From the NCBI GenBank assembly GCA_910574455.1, contig CAJSYZ010000003.1:1178001-1242000 (forward strand): 64,000 bases of DNA, in the 5' to 3' direction. Of the stretch, positions 46,186-57,073 are shown in pieces. Source of the DNA: Trichaptum fuscoviolaceum (Eukaryota > Basidiomycota > Agaricomycetes > Hymenochaetales > Trichaptaceae). Within the stretch, counting starts at the first letter, position 1. The number at the start of each line of letters is the position of its first letter. The notes under the pieces are model-generated. The model saw only the letters and a program-made list of their open reading frames with translations. It searched no databases and was not told the DNA's origin. Both the position numbers and the translations under genes were made by a program.

Positions 46186-47140
46186 TTTTTTTTTATTTTT
46201 TTTTGGCTTTATTATTCCTGCAGCATAGCTAAGTACATGACCTATCTACAACGGAGGCGCCCGTCATCGAGGTAAACTACAAAACTGGGCGGGAGGTGGC
46301 GGCTAAGTGGGCGCACCGCCTATTAAAGAAAGGGAAAGGAAGAGGAGAGATTGGTTTACATATCACCGCGCCCATGTCAAGGTGCAGGTGAACCTACACT
46401 ACAAGCACAGACGAAGTTTAGAAAAGAGGGCGCATCCGGGCACAGTACCTGGGTGTTAACCTGGGTAAAGCACCGCTCTGTCTGGGATTGCTGGTGCCTC
46501 ATACATAAAAGAGAAGTAAGTTGCATCAAAGATCAAGAGGAGGGTCTGAAACGTGACCGTTAAAATCATAAAGATCCGGGTCTGTGTCCTGAGTGCGTGG
46601 TCCAAGGGTGCGCCGTACGTACACACAAAGGGTCGTTAGGTCCATGTCCTGGTTGGTTGGGAGGCCATCTAGCTCCATCATCGCAAATGCAAGGCGGATA
46701 GCAGCTGAGGTGCGCTGAGTGGGTCGGTCGAGATGCCTAGTGAACTTAAGCCACTTGCGAATCACGTCAATGAGGGGTTCATCTGCCCACTCTGTGTGGT
46801 GGGCTGGGAGTGGGGTGCCTTTAGGCCAGACCTTACCAATCCAAGGGCGGAAAGTCTCGCAGCCACCAAGTATGTGGGCGGCGGTCTGGGCAGGCCAAGG
46901 GGGGTGATTGTGCCAACGACAGTAGGTGATCAGGCCGTTTCTGCGCCTATATTCTGGGCTCATGCGCATCCAGTACGCCCCGAAGGGGCCAGCGCAGCAG
47001 AGGACTTGAGCAACTGCTGAAATCTCAGCGCGGGGGTAGGTGTCCGACATCTCCATGAGTGCGCGCGGACGTCGTTTTGGTGGGCCTGTGATCGCCAAGT
47101 ATTTGTCGGCGGTTGAGGCAGTGGCATGGGCGAGATGGGC
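46186..47140 (-). mobile_element. 5'-truncated LINE (minus strand): poly(A), 3' UTR and ORF2 C-terminus
   Basis: Poly(T) tract 46186-46204 (one interrupting A), then the LINE 3' UTR and the last ~190 ORF2 codons up to YLAITGPPKRRPR and slightly beyond. Similarity to the other copies stops at about 47140. A dead 3' fragment joined tail-first to the plus-strand 5' fragment at 45999-46185. Confidence 0.85.
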
Positions 47141-47759
47141 CCACCAGTACCAGCTAATAATCTTATAGAATTGCGGTAATTATCGCAACCCAATTGTATA
47201 GTTATCGCGGTAACTTCGGCAGGCTTTTGGCAGCTTGTTCTGCCTTTCAGCTCTGCCTGGGCCGCGTGTGCCGATGCTGCCTTCTCAGGGCTTTGCCCTG
47301 CAGCACGGCAGCACTTTATTTTCATTTGAAATAATAATTATATTAATCTGTAAAGCCTGGACTCGGTCCAGGCCTAATTAAAATTTGGAATAGAAACTAA
47401 AATATCTAAATTAAAATAGCGCACACGCGCGCTGGGCCGGTACGCGGGCAGCGGGTGCTGCGCGCGCGCGCACGGCGGCAGCGCGCTCCATCCGCGTCGC
47501 TAGACCAGGTCCGCGGGTGCGACTACGGCCTCGCGGCGCACTGCACTGAGAGGGCCAAAAGCCGTTCGTGCGTGGTGCGGCGAGGCAGGCGACCGATGCG
47601 GCGTGAGCGAGTTTGGATGGAGTACAGGAGCACGAAAAGGGAGGTGAGAGCTCGAAAGCGTCTGCCACGCACGGCTCAATGGGTTATGGCACAGCTGCGA
47701 AGAAAGTGGGCCATTGTCAGTCAATTTTTTTTAAATGCAACACAAATGAAATGAAGACA
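47141..47759. other. Unassigned DNA between LINE fragment and Hsp70 relic
   Basis: AT-rich 47300-47410 followed by a CG-rich block (47415-47520, with GCGCGCGCGC). AGCCTGGACTCGGTCCAGGC at 47355-47374 is an inverted repeat. Frames here overlap in all phases and no protein is recognised. Confidence 0.35.
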
Positions 47760-48300
47760 TACCTGGATTGCTGCCGCCAGCGAGCATGCTAGTGCCGCTC
47801 CTGGTTCACTCGAATGCAGCTCAGCCATCCTCCTGTTCCTCCTTGTACTCCTGCTTTGATGCTTTCTGCAAGGCGTTGAGCCATGAGATCGTCTCGTTGA
47901 TGGCAGTCACTAGCTTTGCCTTGTACTCGCGCTTGCGCTTGTCCTTGAGCTTCTAGTCGTTCAGAGAGTTTAGGAGGTTGTAGGAGTAAGACTCGAAGTC
48001 TCGAAAGCCGCGCTTGCGCTCGCTTGTCCGTGAGCTTCTCGTCGTCCAGTGAGGTACGGAGGTGTCGGAGTAAGACTCGAGGTCTCAAGAGGTGCACTTG
48101 CGCTTGTGTGTCCTTGAGCTTCTCGTTGTTCAGAGAGGTGCGGAGGTGTAGGAAACTAGGAGTAAGACTCGAGGTCTCGAAAGCTGCTCTTGCGAGCAAA
48201 CAGCTCGCGCCCGAGAGGCGAGAGGCTGCGGAAGCAGAAGCAAGACGGCGTTTGCGCAAAGCAAATGCCTTCTTGCCCGTCGTCCATAGCTCTAAGAGCT
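47760..48300 (-). pseudogene. Hsp70 C-terminal domain relic
   Basis: Minus-strand frame reads RDFESYSYNLLNSLND-stop-KLKDKRKREYKAKL, then VTAINETISWLNALQKASKQ and EYKEEQEDG-stop. This is the helical lid of Hsp70/BiP (LESYAYNLRNSL..., NETI.WLD..QEASKEEYE). At least two in-frame stops and frameshifts make it a pseudogene; only the lid is left and the ATPase domain is absent. The segment around NSLNDxKLKDKRKR is present three times in tandem. Confidence 0.7.
47932..48187. repeat. Three tandem copies (~80-89 bp) within the Hsp70 relic
   Basis: Units begin at about 47932, 48012 and 48099, each carrying GCGCTTG..TGAGCTTCTCGTCGT and AGTAAGACTCGAGGTCTC. They read SLNDxKLKDKRKR, SLDDEKLTDKRAQ and SLNNEKLKDTQAQ on the minus strand. 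Copies differ by substitutions and small indels, so the triplication is not recent. Confidence 0.7.
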
Positions 48301-49852
48301 TGAAGAAGAGAGAAGAAACGGAGAAAGACGACGTTTGTAATACGAGCAGATAGCGCGCCACGACCCTGAGAATCGCGAGAAATTACTATATATGGTATGT
48401 CTCTGATTGTTTTCTGCTTCAAACATATCAATAACATACAGTTTGAATTTAATGTAGATACAATGAACTAAGGCACAATACGTTATGAAGTGTATAATAT
48501 GCTTATGTATGTATACAAAAAAAACGGAGGTTTCAGAATGCGCTGTAAAGGGTACACAGTAGGACTACAATAGAAATGCATGATTCATGCATATTTGTTT
48601 GGATTCTTTGATTTCTCTTGTACCTTACATTCCTCCGATTGCTTTAGAGAATTACAGCCGTATTGTATGCGTAACAACGTAGCTCGGATAAATTTATGGG
48701 CTGTAACTGGGTTCTATATGAAGATGTAAAAATGAAACAATCTCAAAAAGTAGCCATTTTGTGCACTTTCTGGTCAATTCTCATCATTTGCAGCTAATTA
48801 CTCTATATTAATGACGATTAAAAATACATATATGCTACATAGCAATGCTGGCTACTGTAATGAAACATAATCAGGTGTTATATTGGATGTTATGAGGAAA
48901 ACAGTTGTGAAGTAAACAAAACCATTGGGGAGTTGTACACATGTGTACAAGTTTCACTCGAAGTGATGCATTCCAAGCACCACTTTTGAGTTCAACAACT
49001 TCCACTCTATCTATTAGCGAGATTCTTTTTTAGACGTCTATATAATGTATACTAGATCTTCTGTACAAGATATGGAAGTCTCATATGTATGCAAAAATAT
49101 AAAAATGAATAAATACTGTTAGAACAGCACTTTTAAGCATTGTTGTGCTAATTACACAACAGCAAAGTATATGAATGCTATTATAAAAAATATGATAATT
49201 AATTGTAACATTAGCTCGTTTGTGTAGCATAATATGCCTGGGGATTTTACAAAAGAGTGTTTTAATTTTGAGAGAAAAGTGCGTCTGGCGATACCTCGGA
49301 TGAATGCTCCGGGAATCGCCGGACACAACTTCGAGGACGAAGACGCGTCGAAGGACACCTTCGACAATGTCTAAAAAATTAATGATTCACTCCTTGCTCG
49401 CAGATTTTTGTTGTTCAAACGTTTGTGTATTGTAGATCAAATTTAACTTATATTATACATGATTTAAATACAAAAAAAAGAGAACAAACATACTAAGATA
49501 AACCTTTGCGAAGCCGCTGATCACGAAGATCACGCGCAGTCGCAAAGGCTATTCCCCAAAGTTGGAGTGCATTTGGTAGAACGGGTTCGAGGGAATTCAC
49601 AAACCTTCTATTTCCTTTGCTGCGCTTGCGTCGTTTTAAGGAAACGGTGCACACAAATCAGCAAGCTCAATATCGGCAGCCAGATCATCGTCATTGTTCA
49701 GCGCCCACTGCCACAAAGAAACTAGCTCAAACCAGCAACTCATACGGCAACCGGTATCGGACGCACAGAGCCGAGTGCTTGCGCGTGCTGTTGCTGTTGC
49801 TGAAGAGCAGATACCAAGGAGAAGCTTTGAGAATGCGAGGTGGGGATGAGGA
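48301..49852. other. AT-rich DNA, no gene recognised
   Basis: Mostly AT-rich sequence with poly-A/T runs and short frames; nothing shows codon bias, splice pairs or motifs. Minus-strand frames near 49636-49884 could be further decayed exons of the zinc-cluster-like relic to the right, but I cannot support that. Confidence 0.35.
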
Positions 49853-49855
49853 TTA

Positions 49856-50400
49856 GGCCGGGGAGCACCCTGTTCGGAATCCAAGCCGTTCTAACTCTTG
49901 CTCGTGATTGCAATCGTCCTGGTACGACTGTTGACCAGGTTTATTGAACAAAGATTCTGGAGACGGAGGCCATTGTCGCTGCCGGCGTTGCGATTGTTGC
50001 GATTGTTGAATTTGCGGCAATATCTGCCATGAGGAAATTGGACTTGCTTGGACTTGCTGCTGTTGTTGGGAGGGCGGTGGAACGATGGGCATGGACTGCG
50101 TCCTGTGATATCGCTTGCATCGTAACATTGAAGATGAGAGTGAAGGTTTGCACCGTACGCTTGCACTGTACCTATGGAAATTGTAAAAGTTAGTAACGGC
50201 AAGAAGAGCAGGAATGGTCCGACGCACCTGTCACATTTACGGCCTTCCTACTTCTCCGTGACCAGCAGCAACAGCGTTGAGTTGACAACCTTCGACGCAG
50301 GTTGTAGAACGACACAAGAGAATGAGGCAAGAAGAAGAGAGACAAACAACGTAGTCGTCGTGAAAGTGGGAGAAAAGGACAGGACGAATGACGCGCCGGC
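49856..50400 (-). pseudogene. Decayed gene with zinc-cluster-like N-terminus
   Basis: A perfect fungal intron (50227-50172; GTGCGT, branch TACTAAC, CATAG) joins ..GRKCDR to YSASVRCKPSLSSSMLRC, then KRYHRTQSMPIVPPPSQQ and a Q/S-rich region. The spacing recalls a Zn(II)2Cys6 DNA-binding cluster (CxxC..C..CxxC..C), but the second Cys of each CxxC is Tyr, one spacer is short and the last Cys is missing. I read it as an inactive relic of a transcription factor gene; homology was judged by pattern only. LINE DNA begins 30 bp to the right. Confidence 0.35.
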
Positions 50401-50425
50401 ACGACACCGTTGTAAGCGCCGGCGC

Positions 50426-50429
<4 letters not shown>

Positions 50430-50457
<28 letters not shown>

Positions 50458-53400
50458 GGCTTTATTATTCCTGCAGCATAGCTAAGTACATGACCTATCT
50501 ACGACGGAGGCGCCCGTCATCGAGGTAAACTACGAAACTGGGCGGGAGGTGCCCGCCACCGAAGGTGGCGGCTAAGTGGGCGCACCGCCTATTAAAGAAA
50601 GGGAAAGGAAGAGGAGAGATTGGTTTACATATCACCGCGCCCATGTCAAGGTGCAGGTGAACCTACACTACAAGCACAAACGAAGTTTAGAAAAGAGGGC
50701 GCGTCCGGGCGCAGTACCTGGGTGTTAACCTGGGTAAAGCACCGTTCTGTCTGGGATCGCTGGTGCCTCATACATAAAAGAAGTAAGTTGCATCAAAGAT
50801 CAAGAGGAGGGTCTGAAACGTGACCGTTAAAATCATAAAGATCCGGGTCCGTGTCCTGAGTGCGTGGTCCAAGGGCGCGCCGTACGTACACACGAAGGGT
50901 CGTCAGGTCCATGTCCTGGTCGGTTGGGAGGCCATCTAGCTCCATCATCGCGAATGCAAGGCGGATGGCAGCTGAGGTGCGCTGAATGGGGCGGTCGAGA
51001 TGCCTAGTGAACTTAAGCCACTTGCGAATCACGTCGATAAGGGGTTCGTCTGCCCACTCTGTGTGGTGGGCTGGGAGTGGGGTGCCTTTGGGCCAGACCT
51101 TACCAATCCAAGGGCGGAAAGTCTCGCAACCACCAAGTATGTGGGCGGCGGTCTGGGCAGGCCAAGGGGGGTGATTGTGCCAACGACAGTAGGTGATCAG
51201 GCCGTTTCTGCGCCTATATTCTGGGCTCATGCGCATCCAGTACGCCCCAAAGGGGCCAGCGCAGCAGAGGACTTGAGCAACTGCTGAAATCTCAGCGCGG
51301 GGGTAGGTGTCCGACATCTCCATGAGTGCGCGCGGACGACGTTTTGGTGGGCCTGTGATTGCCAAGTACTTGTCGGCAGTTGAGGCAGTAGCATGGGCGA
51401 GGTGAGCCTCCCATTGCTTCTGGGCGTTGAGGGTGTTCTGCTCGCGGAGGGCGGATATCGAAGGAAGGGAAGATGAGGGTGGCAGTTCTGTGGCTTTCTT
51501 TGCCTCTTCATCAGCCCATTCGTTTCCTGGGACGCCTGAGTGGCCCGGGCACCAGTGAAACTCGATTTTGAGGTTGGGATGAATGTCCAGCAGGTTGGTG
51601 ATGCCTGCTTTCCAAGCGAGTAGTAAGTGGGCGCCAGGTGCTGATGGCCAGTTGCGGACAAGGCGAAGGGCGGTTAGCGAATCTGACATGAAGACGATGG
51701 ACTCCACTTCCAGGAGGTGGCAGCCGAAGTGAGAGGCAGCCCAAGCTGGAGCAGACGCAAGGGAGAAGATCTCAGCGTCAGTGGCAGTGGCGATTTTGGG
51801 GGAAGCGCAATGTCTGAAGCCCAGGCAATGTTGACCGCGCATGGCGACAATAGCTGAGCCAGACTTGTGCTCGAGTCTGGAGCCGTCTGTGAAGATCTGG
51901 ACGGAGGATGTGGTGCACAGAGAGTTGGCAGATGAAACAAACGCCTGGCGAGTGTCAGTGTCAACGGGACCGGCAGGGATGGCAAATTTGAGGCGTCCTC
52001 CAGCAAAGGCAAGTGGATCCTCCCAGGGAGAGTGTGTGTACGCAGGGACCTGTTGGGCAATCGGGACACGGTCGGCAAGCGAAGAAGAGTACAGGCGTGG
52101 TTTTTGTGCTGCAGGAATAGCACGTCTACCTACAGAATGTGGAGTGCGCCAAAGGCGAAGAGCATGATTAGTTTTAAGATAATTGAAATAAAACTGAAAT
52201 GGGGGCATAGAGCAAAGATAGTTGGTGCTTAGCGGTGAAGCGCCTCGGTAGACACCAAGGATCCACCTGCAAGCGGTGTTTTGGACACCCTGTAGACGAG
52301 CCACAAGGGTCTTCTGGCGGGTGCCAGTGTACCAAACCGGCGCAGCCCATGCGAGGACTGTTCTGACGCAGGCTGAGTAGAGCTGGCGAAGGTTGAGGGC
52401 GGACATGCCTCGCTCTGTGTTGGCGAGCAGGCGAATGGCAGCGAGTGTTGAGAGGCCCTTGGAGCGCATGCGCTCAACATGGGGTTTGAAAGACAAGGCC
52501 GGATCCCACCAGATCCCCAACCACCGAAGTGGGATGGAGGGCTTAATGAGAGTGTCCTCGTCGAGTTGGACGCCCCGGGAGTCCCAGCCGCGATATCTTT
52601 GGCGACGCCCAGGGGGGTGGAAGTGGAGGAGCTCGGTCTTCGCAGTCTCGATGTTGAGATTGATGTCGTTGAAGTTCGAGTTGAGGTGGTGGTAAGCGCC
52701 TACTAAGTTCCTGCAGTTGGCGGTGACTGATGTCCCGTGATGGCAATCATGTGGTCATCGACGTATGCTAGGAGCTCGCAGTCAGGGTGGTGGAACCGCT
52801 GAATCGCAATAGCTGCAAAAAAGAGTGGAGAGAATGGGTGAGACTGGGGAGCCCTGAGGCGTCCCAAAGTCCGGTTTACGGACACTAGGGAGTGTGGTGC
52901 CATCGAAAGAGATAGCAGCCTCCCGCCCGGTCATGAAAGAAAGGCACCAGTCCGCCATGTCTGGCGAACAACCTAACTCCAAGAGCCGGTGGTGGAGATG
53001 TTGTGGATGAACCGAGTCAAAGAAGCCTTGTATGTCCACCGCTAGGACAGAACACACTTTGTCTTCCGACTGGGCTTTCTCCACAATCTGTAAAAGGCGT
53101 TGGGCGGCGTCGTAGACAGAGTGTCCTTGACGACCACCGTACTGGTTTGGGGGAAGCCAGTTCTGGGTGTTAGCCAGAAACTGGAGACGGTTAGCAACGA
53201 TCTTCTCAAGGAGTTTCCCTAAGGTCTCCTCAAGAGTACGGTCTGTAGGACCGAGGAGAAAATTGGTCCTTCTTGTTTGGCTTCCTGAGCATTACTACCT
53301 TCGTTATCCGCCAGCACGCTGGGTGGTGGCCCAAGCGCAGACAGTCGTTGAACAAAGATAGCACCTCTTTAGCGAAGGATCCAATCACCCATTTGAGGGG

Positions 53401-55040
53401 ACGGTATCCAACGCCCGAGGGGCCAGGAGCAGACAAGTTGGAAGTGCCGGCCAGGGCGTCCATAAGCTCTTTCATGAGTATTGGAGGCGCCGCTGCAGAA
53501 GGTGGGGGCAGCGGGCGTAAGCCCGCTGCTGGAAGTGGAGGGGGAGGAGGAAAGTAGGTAGAATGAAACAACTCAGCTTTCTCCTGCTCAGTGGTGGTGA
53601 AGGTGCCGTCTGGTTTCCTCAGCAAAGGCACAGGAGTAGGGCGGATACCGAGGCCGCGCTTGGCCCAGCTCCAGATATTGGTGGAATTGGCGTCTTTCAC
53701 CTGTTCTGCATAGAACACGCGACGCGCTGCTCTGGTGGTGGCTTTGAAGGCGCGTTTAGCAGCGGCACGCAAACGGGCGGTAGGGGCGTCCTTAATTGCC
53801 GCGAGAGAGGATGAGCACTCAGCGGACCACCATGGGACCTCTGTCTTGGAGCGCTTTCTGGGTTTAGTCATTGATTCCACCGCCGCCACCATTGCAGATT
53901 GAATGGCTTTGGCTTTGGCATCTAGTTCAGCCTTGTCTGACGCAGGAAGCGCGAACGCCTCATGCAGCAAGGGGAAGGCAGTAGCACACCACGCCTCTCT
54001 GTCATCATTAGACAGTCTGGGGGGCCGTGGAAGGTGGACGAACGGTCCAACTGGCACCTCCCATGTGAGTAGGGTGTGGTCTGAGAGAGCGGAGTGGGAG
54101 CTGGTGAATGTATCCATCACCTGCTCTGGTGGGATATTGGGCGCAGTCCAAACCATATCGATCGGACAACGCGGCCCATCTTTACCCGGACGAGTGTCCA
54201 CATCTGGGTGATGGGCAGGCTCATGTCCATGCTCTCGGAAGAAGTCATCCAAGGGTTGCCCCCTGTTTGACTCGGCATTGGAACATGGCAACTCTGACCA
54301 GGAACGATGCCGGCGATTGAAGTCGCCAGCGATCGTTAGGGAAGCGGCTATTGCCGGGGTGAGACTGAAGAGAAACGACTCACCTGGGTAAGTGGGGGTT
54401 GGGGCTACCCTCCCTGGCGCCTGCTGGCCATAGTAATTGCAGAGGCGGACAGTGTGGGTAGAGCGAACCTCAATAGTCAGGACATCAGTGCCATGTGACG
54501 CTGCACCGACAATAGACCATGAGTGTGTTGGAAGGTGAAACGTAAGTAACCACTCGCGGACGGGTGGCCGGTGGGAGGCAGGGGACGTAACCTGGAATAG
54601 AAGGGACATTGAAGACGTCATCTCCATCTGGGTTAGTCAATGAGGGTTGGGTACCAATCTTGTACCAGGGCGGTTCCTGGATAAGTAGAAGGTGTGGGGG
54701 GCGGGGGTTGTTAGCAAGAAGAGGAAAAAGAGAATGAATTGCTGCTAATGAGTGGGCAGCATTCCACTGAAGGACACGGAGTGTGTCAATCATTCTCCTT
54801 GCTCCATAGTGTCATCGGGCGAATCAGAGTCTGAATCGGACTCATCATCGTTTGGTGAGGGGGCATACTTACGCCTCTGAGGGCACTTCACAGAGGTGGC
54901 TCTATGGGGGCCCTGACAGTTAGCGCAGAGACGGGGATGGGAGCATGGAGTGCCAGCTGGAACAGCTTCCTGAGCGCAGGTGGGGCACTTCGAGCGGTGG
55001 TATTTAGTGGCATGCGGACCGGCGCAATACGCACATGTGA
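50430..55040 (-). mobile_element. Older LINE copy, 3' part (minus strand), ORF2 frameshifted
   Basis: Starts with poly(T) 50430-50457 (the element's tail), then 3' UTR, ORF2 on the minus strand and the last part of ORF1 (KCPQRRKYAPSPNDDESD; CAYCAGPHATKYHRSKC), ending at the insertion site of the complete LINE. Relative to that copy ORF2 has indels that break the frame: near 54530 (5 nt lost), 53240 (2 nt lost), 52813 (extra T) and 52733 (2 nt lost). The final 575 ORF2 residues are open (50793-52520) and differ from the intact copy at only about a dozen positions. Continues at 61437-62429. Confidence 0.92.
55028..55040. repeat. Target-site duplication, left copy
   Basis: TACGCACATGTGA, repeated exactly at 61437-61449 directly after the poly(A) of the complete LINE. 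It is a piece of ORF1 of the older LINE, so it proves LINE-into-LINE insertion. Confidence 0.93.
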
Positions 55041-55111
55041 CAACGTCCTTCTTGACCTCTAACCACTACCTTCCCGATTTGGTCGAGCCCCCCCGCTCCC
55101 ATCGGTTAGGC

Positions 55112-57073
55112 ATGGCAGACAGCCACACATCTAAGAAACCGTCTATCGCGGCCAAACCTGGTCGGTCGTCAGCGTCTGCTGCTGCCGCCGCCACTGGCCA
55201 ACCCCCCTCCGTCACCGTTGTTGCCCCGGCAACGACATCGACCGCCACCCCCGTCCCCTCGGCTCTGGGCTCGCCTGTACAGCTCAGACAAAGGGAACTC
55301 GATGTACTACCACCCTCCTCACCACTCCCACCTAGCTCTGATGCTGATATGCCGTTGGCCTTCCCGGCAACACCGCGCGCGGGTGAGAAGCGTACGGCCT
55401 CTGTCCTGTCCCCACTACCGGGGCGCCCTGCTCCCCCCACTGATTCCATTCCGGAACATGAGATGGCACTAATACATGGCATGTACCATCTCTGGGACAC
55501 CCTCTCTGACAAGCTCACGGCCAACTTCGCTGACCTGAGCAAGACCCCCCACGAGCGAATGATGTTGAACGCCAGCACACTAGGTGGACTGTATGCAGCA
55601 ACCTACACAATGCTGTCGACACTTGTGGATGGGAAGGATGCTAACCCCAATGTCAAAGAGTATGCTGACCTTGCGGCAGCTGCCTTCCAACAACACCACG
55701 CCGAAACCGGCGTCCCACTCCCCCCACCATTTGTACCCCCCTCCACCCCAGACGACGAACCAGCATCTAGCAAGAGCATGGCCACTATGAACAAGGCTCT
55801 TGGACAGCTGATCAAGGAAGTCCGCGTTGTGCAGAAGCAGAATGCAGGCATCAGTAAGTTGAACAGCGATGTTGGCACCCTCTCCAGACAGGTGCAGACT
55901 CTACTCGACCGGCCTCCACCTCGCCCCCCTCGCATCAACCCGCCGCCACCTCCCCAGGTAGCTCCGGCCCCAGTCCCACTCACCTACGCTCAGGTGGCAG
56001 CTGCTACTGCCCCAGCACCCCCGGTTACCACCACCCCAGCCCCCCAGGCCAAGGGCAGGACCACTCCCAAGAAGGCGCCCTCGACAGGACGTGCCTCACC
56101 CCCACCACCCAAGATGTATGCCAAGGAGCCGACCTTGGTGTTTACAGCTAGCCCCTACATCCCAGCAGCTAAGCGCAAGTCTGGTGCCGCCCTCACAACT
56201 GCGGTGCGTAATTTCTTTGCTGAGCTGCCCACCACAAAGCGTCTGCTGGTGCGGTCTGCGGTTTTCAACACTAAAGGCCGCATTGTATGCACGTTCACTA
56301 ACCGTCCAGGCTCTACTGAGGGCATGGCGGTTGAAAGCGCTCTTGATAGCCATGCGGGTGCCCTGTGTGCTCACTTGGCTCCCATTTGCTACACGGGTAC
56401 CATGCAAGTGCCGCCGGTACTCACTGCAACCCGGGTCCGTCCGCGCTCCACCCTTAGGATTTCCATGGTCCCTACTAGGGACACTACTCTTCCCAAGGGT
56501 CAGCGGACGACGTACACTCAGGAGGATCTGCTGGCCGAGTTTAACAGCAATCCCATCCTTAGCGACCTCCAGTACATTGTCCCCCCCCATTACACAGCAC
56601 AATCGGATGCACTCGAGAAAGAGAAACTCGAGATTTGCCCGGTTATATTCACCTTCGCAGACAAGGAGAAAGGAGAAATACGCGAGAAGCTCCTCAAAAA
56701 GCCGACCGTGTGGCTCTTCGGAATCCGACTCCGCCTATCCATCCCACCAATGCGCCCAGGTTTCTCTCAGTGCGACAGATGCCAGGCGCTTGGTCATTCC
56801 AGCAGGGGCTGCAAGGCCCCCATCACATGTGCGTATTGCGCCGGTCCGCATGCCACTAAATACCACCGCTCGAAGTGCCCCACCTGCGCTCAGGAAGCTG
56901 TTCCAGCTGGCACTCCATGCTCCCATCCCCGTCTCTGCGCTAACTGTCAGGGCCCCCATAGAGCCACCTCTGTGAAGTGCCCTCAGAGGCGTAAGTATGC
57001 CCCTTCACCAAACGATGATGAGTCTGATTCAGACTCTGATTCGCCCGATGACACTATGGAGCAAGGAGAATGA
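55112..57073 (+). CDS. LINE ORF1 protein (Gag-like, zinc knuckles)
   Basis: 653 residues from MADSHTSKKPS. RNA-binding/chaperone protein that packages the LINE transcript. N-terminal half is Ala/Ser/Pro-rich; a helical central segment (residues ~120-280) is followed by a Pro-rich stretch (RPPPRPPRINPPPPPQ) and a folded region (TVWLFGIRLRLSIPPMRPG). The C-terminus has three zinc knuckles: CDRCQALGHSSRGC (CX2CX4HX4C, ~553-566), CAYCAGPHATKYHRSKC and CANCQGPHRATSVKC, then an acidic tail (DESDSDSDSPDD). I chose ATG 55112 because the other LINE 5' fragment keeps the same start; the frame is open upstream only within the older LINE. The stop overlaps the ORF2 start as ATGA. Confidence 0.93.
   Translation: MADSHTSKKPSIAAKPGRSSASAAAAATGQPPSVTVVAPATTSTATPVPSALGSPVQLRQRELDVLPPSSPLPPSSDADMPLAFPATPRAGEKRTASVLSPLPGRPAPPTDSIPEHEMALIHGMYHLWDTLSDKLTANFADLSKTPHERMMLNASTLGGLYAATYTMLSTLVDGKDANPNVKEYADLAAAAFQQHHAETGVPLPPPFVPPSTPDDEPASSKSMATMNKALGQLIKEVRVVQKQNAGISKLNSDVGTLSRQVQTLLDRPPPRPPRINPPPPPQVAPAPVPLTYAQVAAATAPAPPVTTTPAPQAKGRTTPKKAPSTGRASPPPPKMYAKEPTLVFTASPYIPAAKRKSGAALTTAVRNFFAELPTTKRLLVRSAVFNTKGRIVCTFTNRPGSTEGMAVESALDSHAGALCAHLAPICYTGTMQVPPVLTATRVRPRSTLRISMVPTRDTTLPKGQRTTYTQEDLLAEFNSNPILSDLQYIVPPHYTAQSDALEKEKLEICPVIFTFADKEKGEIREKLLKKPTVWLFGIRLRLSIPPMRPGFSQCDRCQALGHSSRGCKAPITCAYCAGPHATKYHRSKCPTCAQEAVPAGTPCSHPRLCANCQGPHRATSVKCPQRRKYAPSPNDDESDSDSDSPDDTMEQGE

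Noticed and set aside
46351..46563. Plus-strand frame MVYISPRPCQGAGEP.. repeated near 50620, 61040 and 62600
   Set aside because: It is the antisense of the LINE 3' UTR and recurs only because the UTR recurs; not a gene.
45999..47140. Twin-priming 5' inversion of a single LINE insertion
   Set aside because: In twin priming the inverted piece lies at the 5' side of the element; here it abuts the poly(T) tail.
53273..54320. Plus-strand frames over the minus-strand LINE and minus-strand frames at 57548-60884
   Set aside because: GC-rich LINE ORF2 leaves its other frames open; no independent coding evidence.
55066..55983. Minus-strand frames of 126-170 codons opposite LINE ORF1
   Set aside because: Antisense shadows of an Ala/Pro-rich coding sequence.
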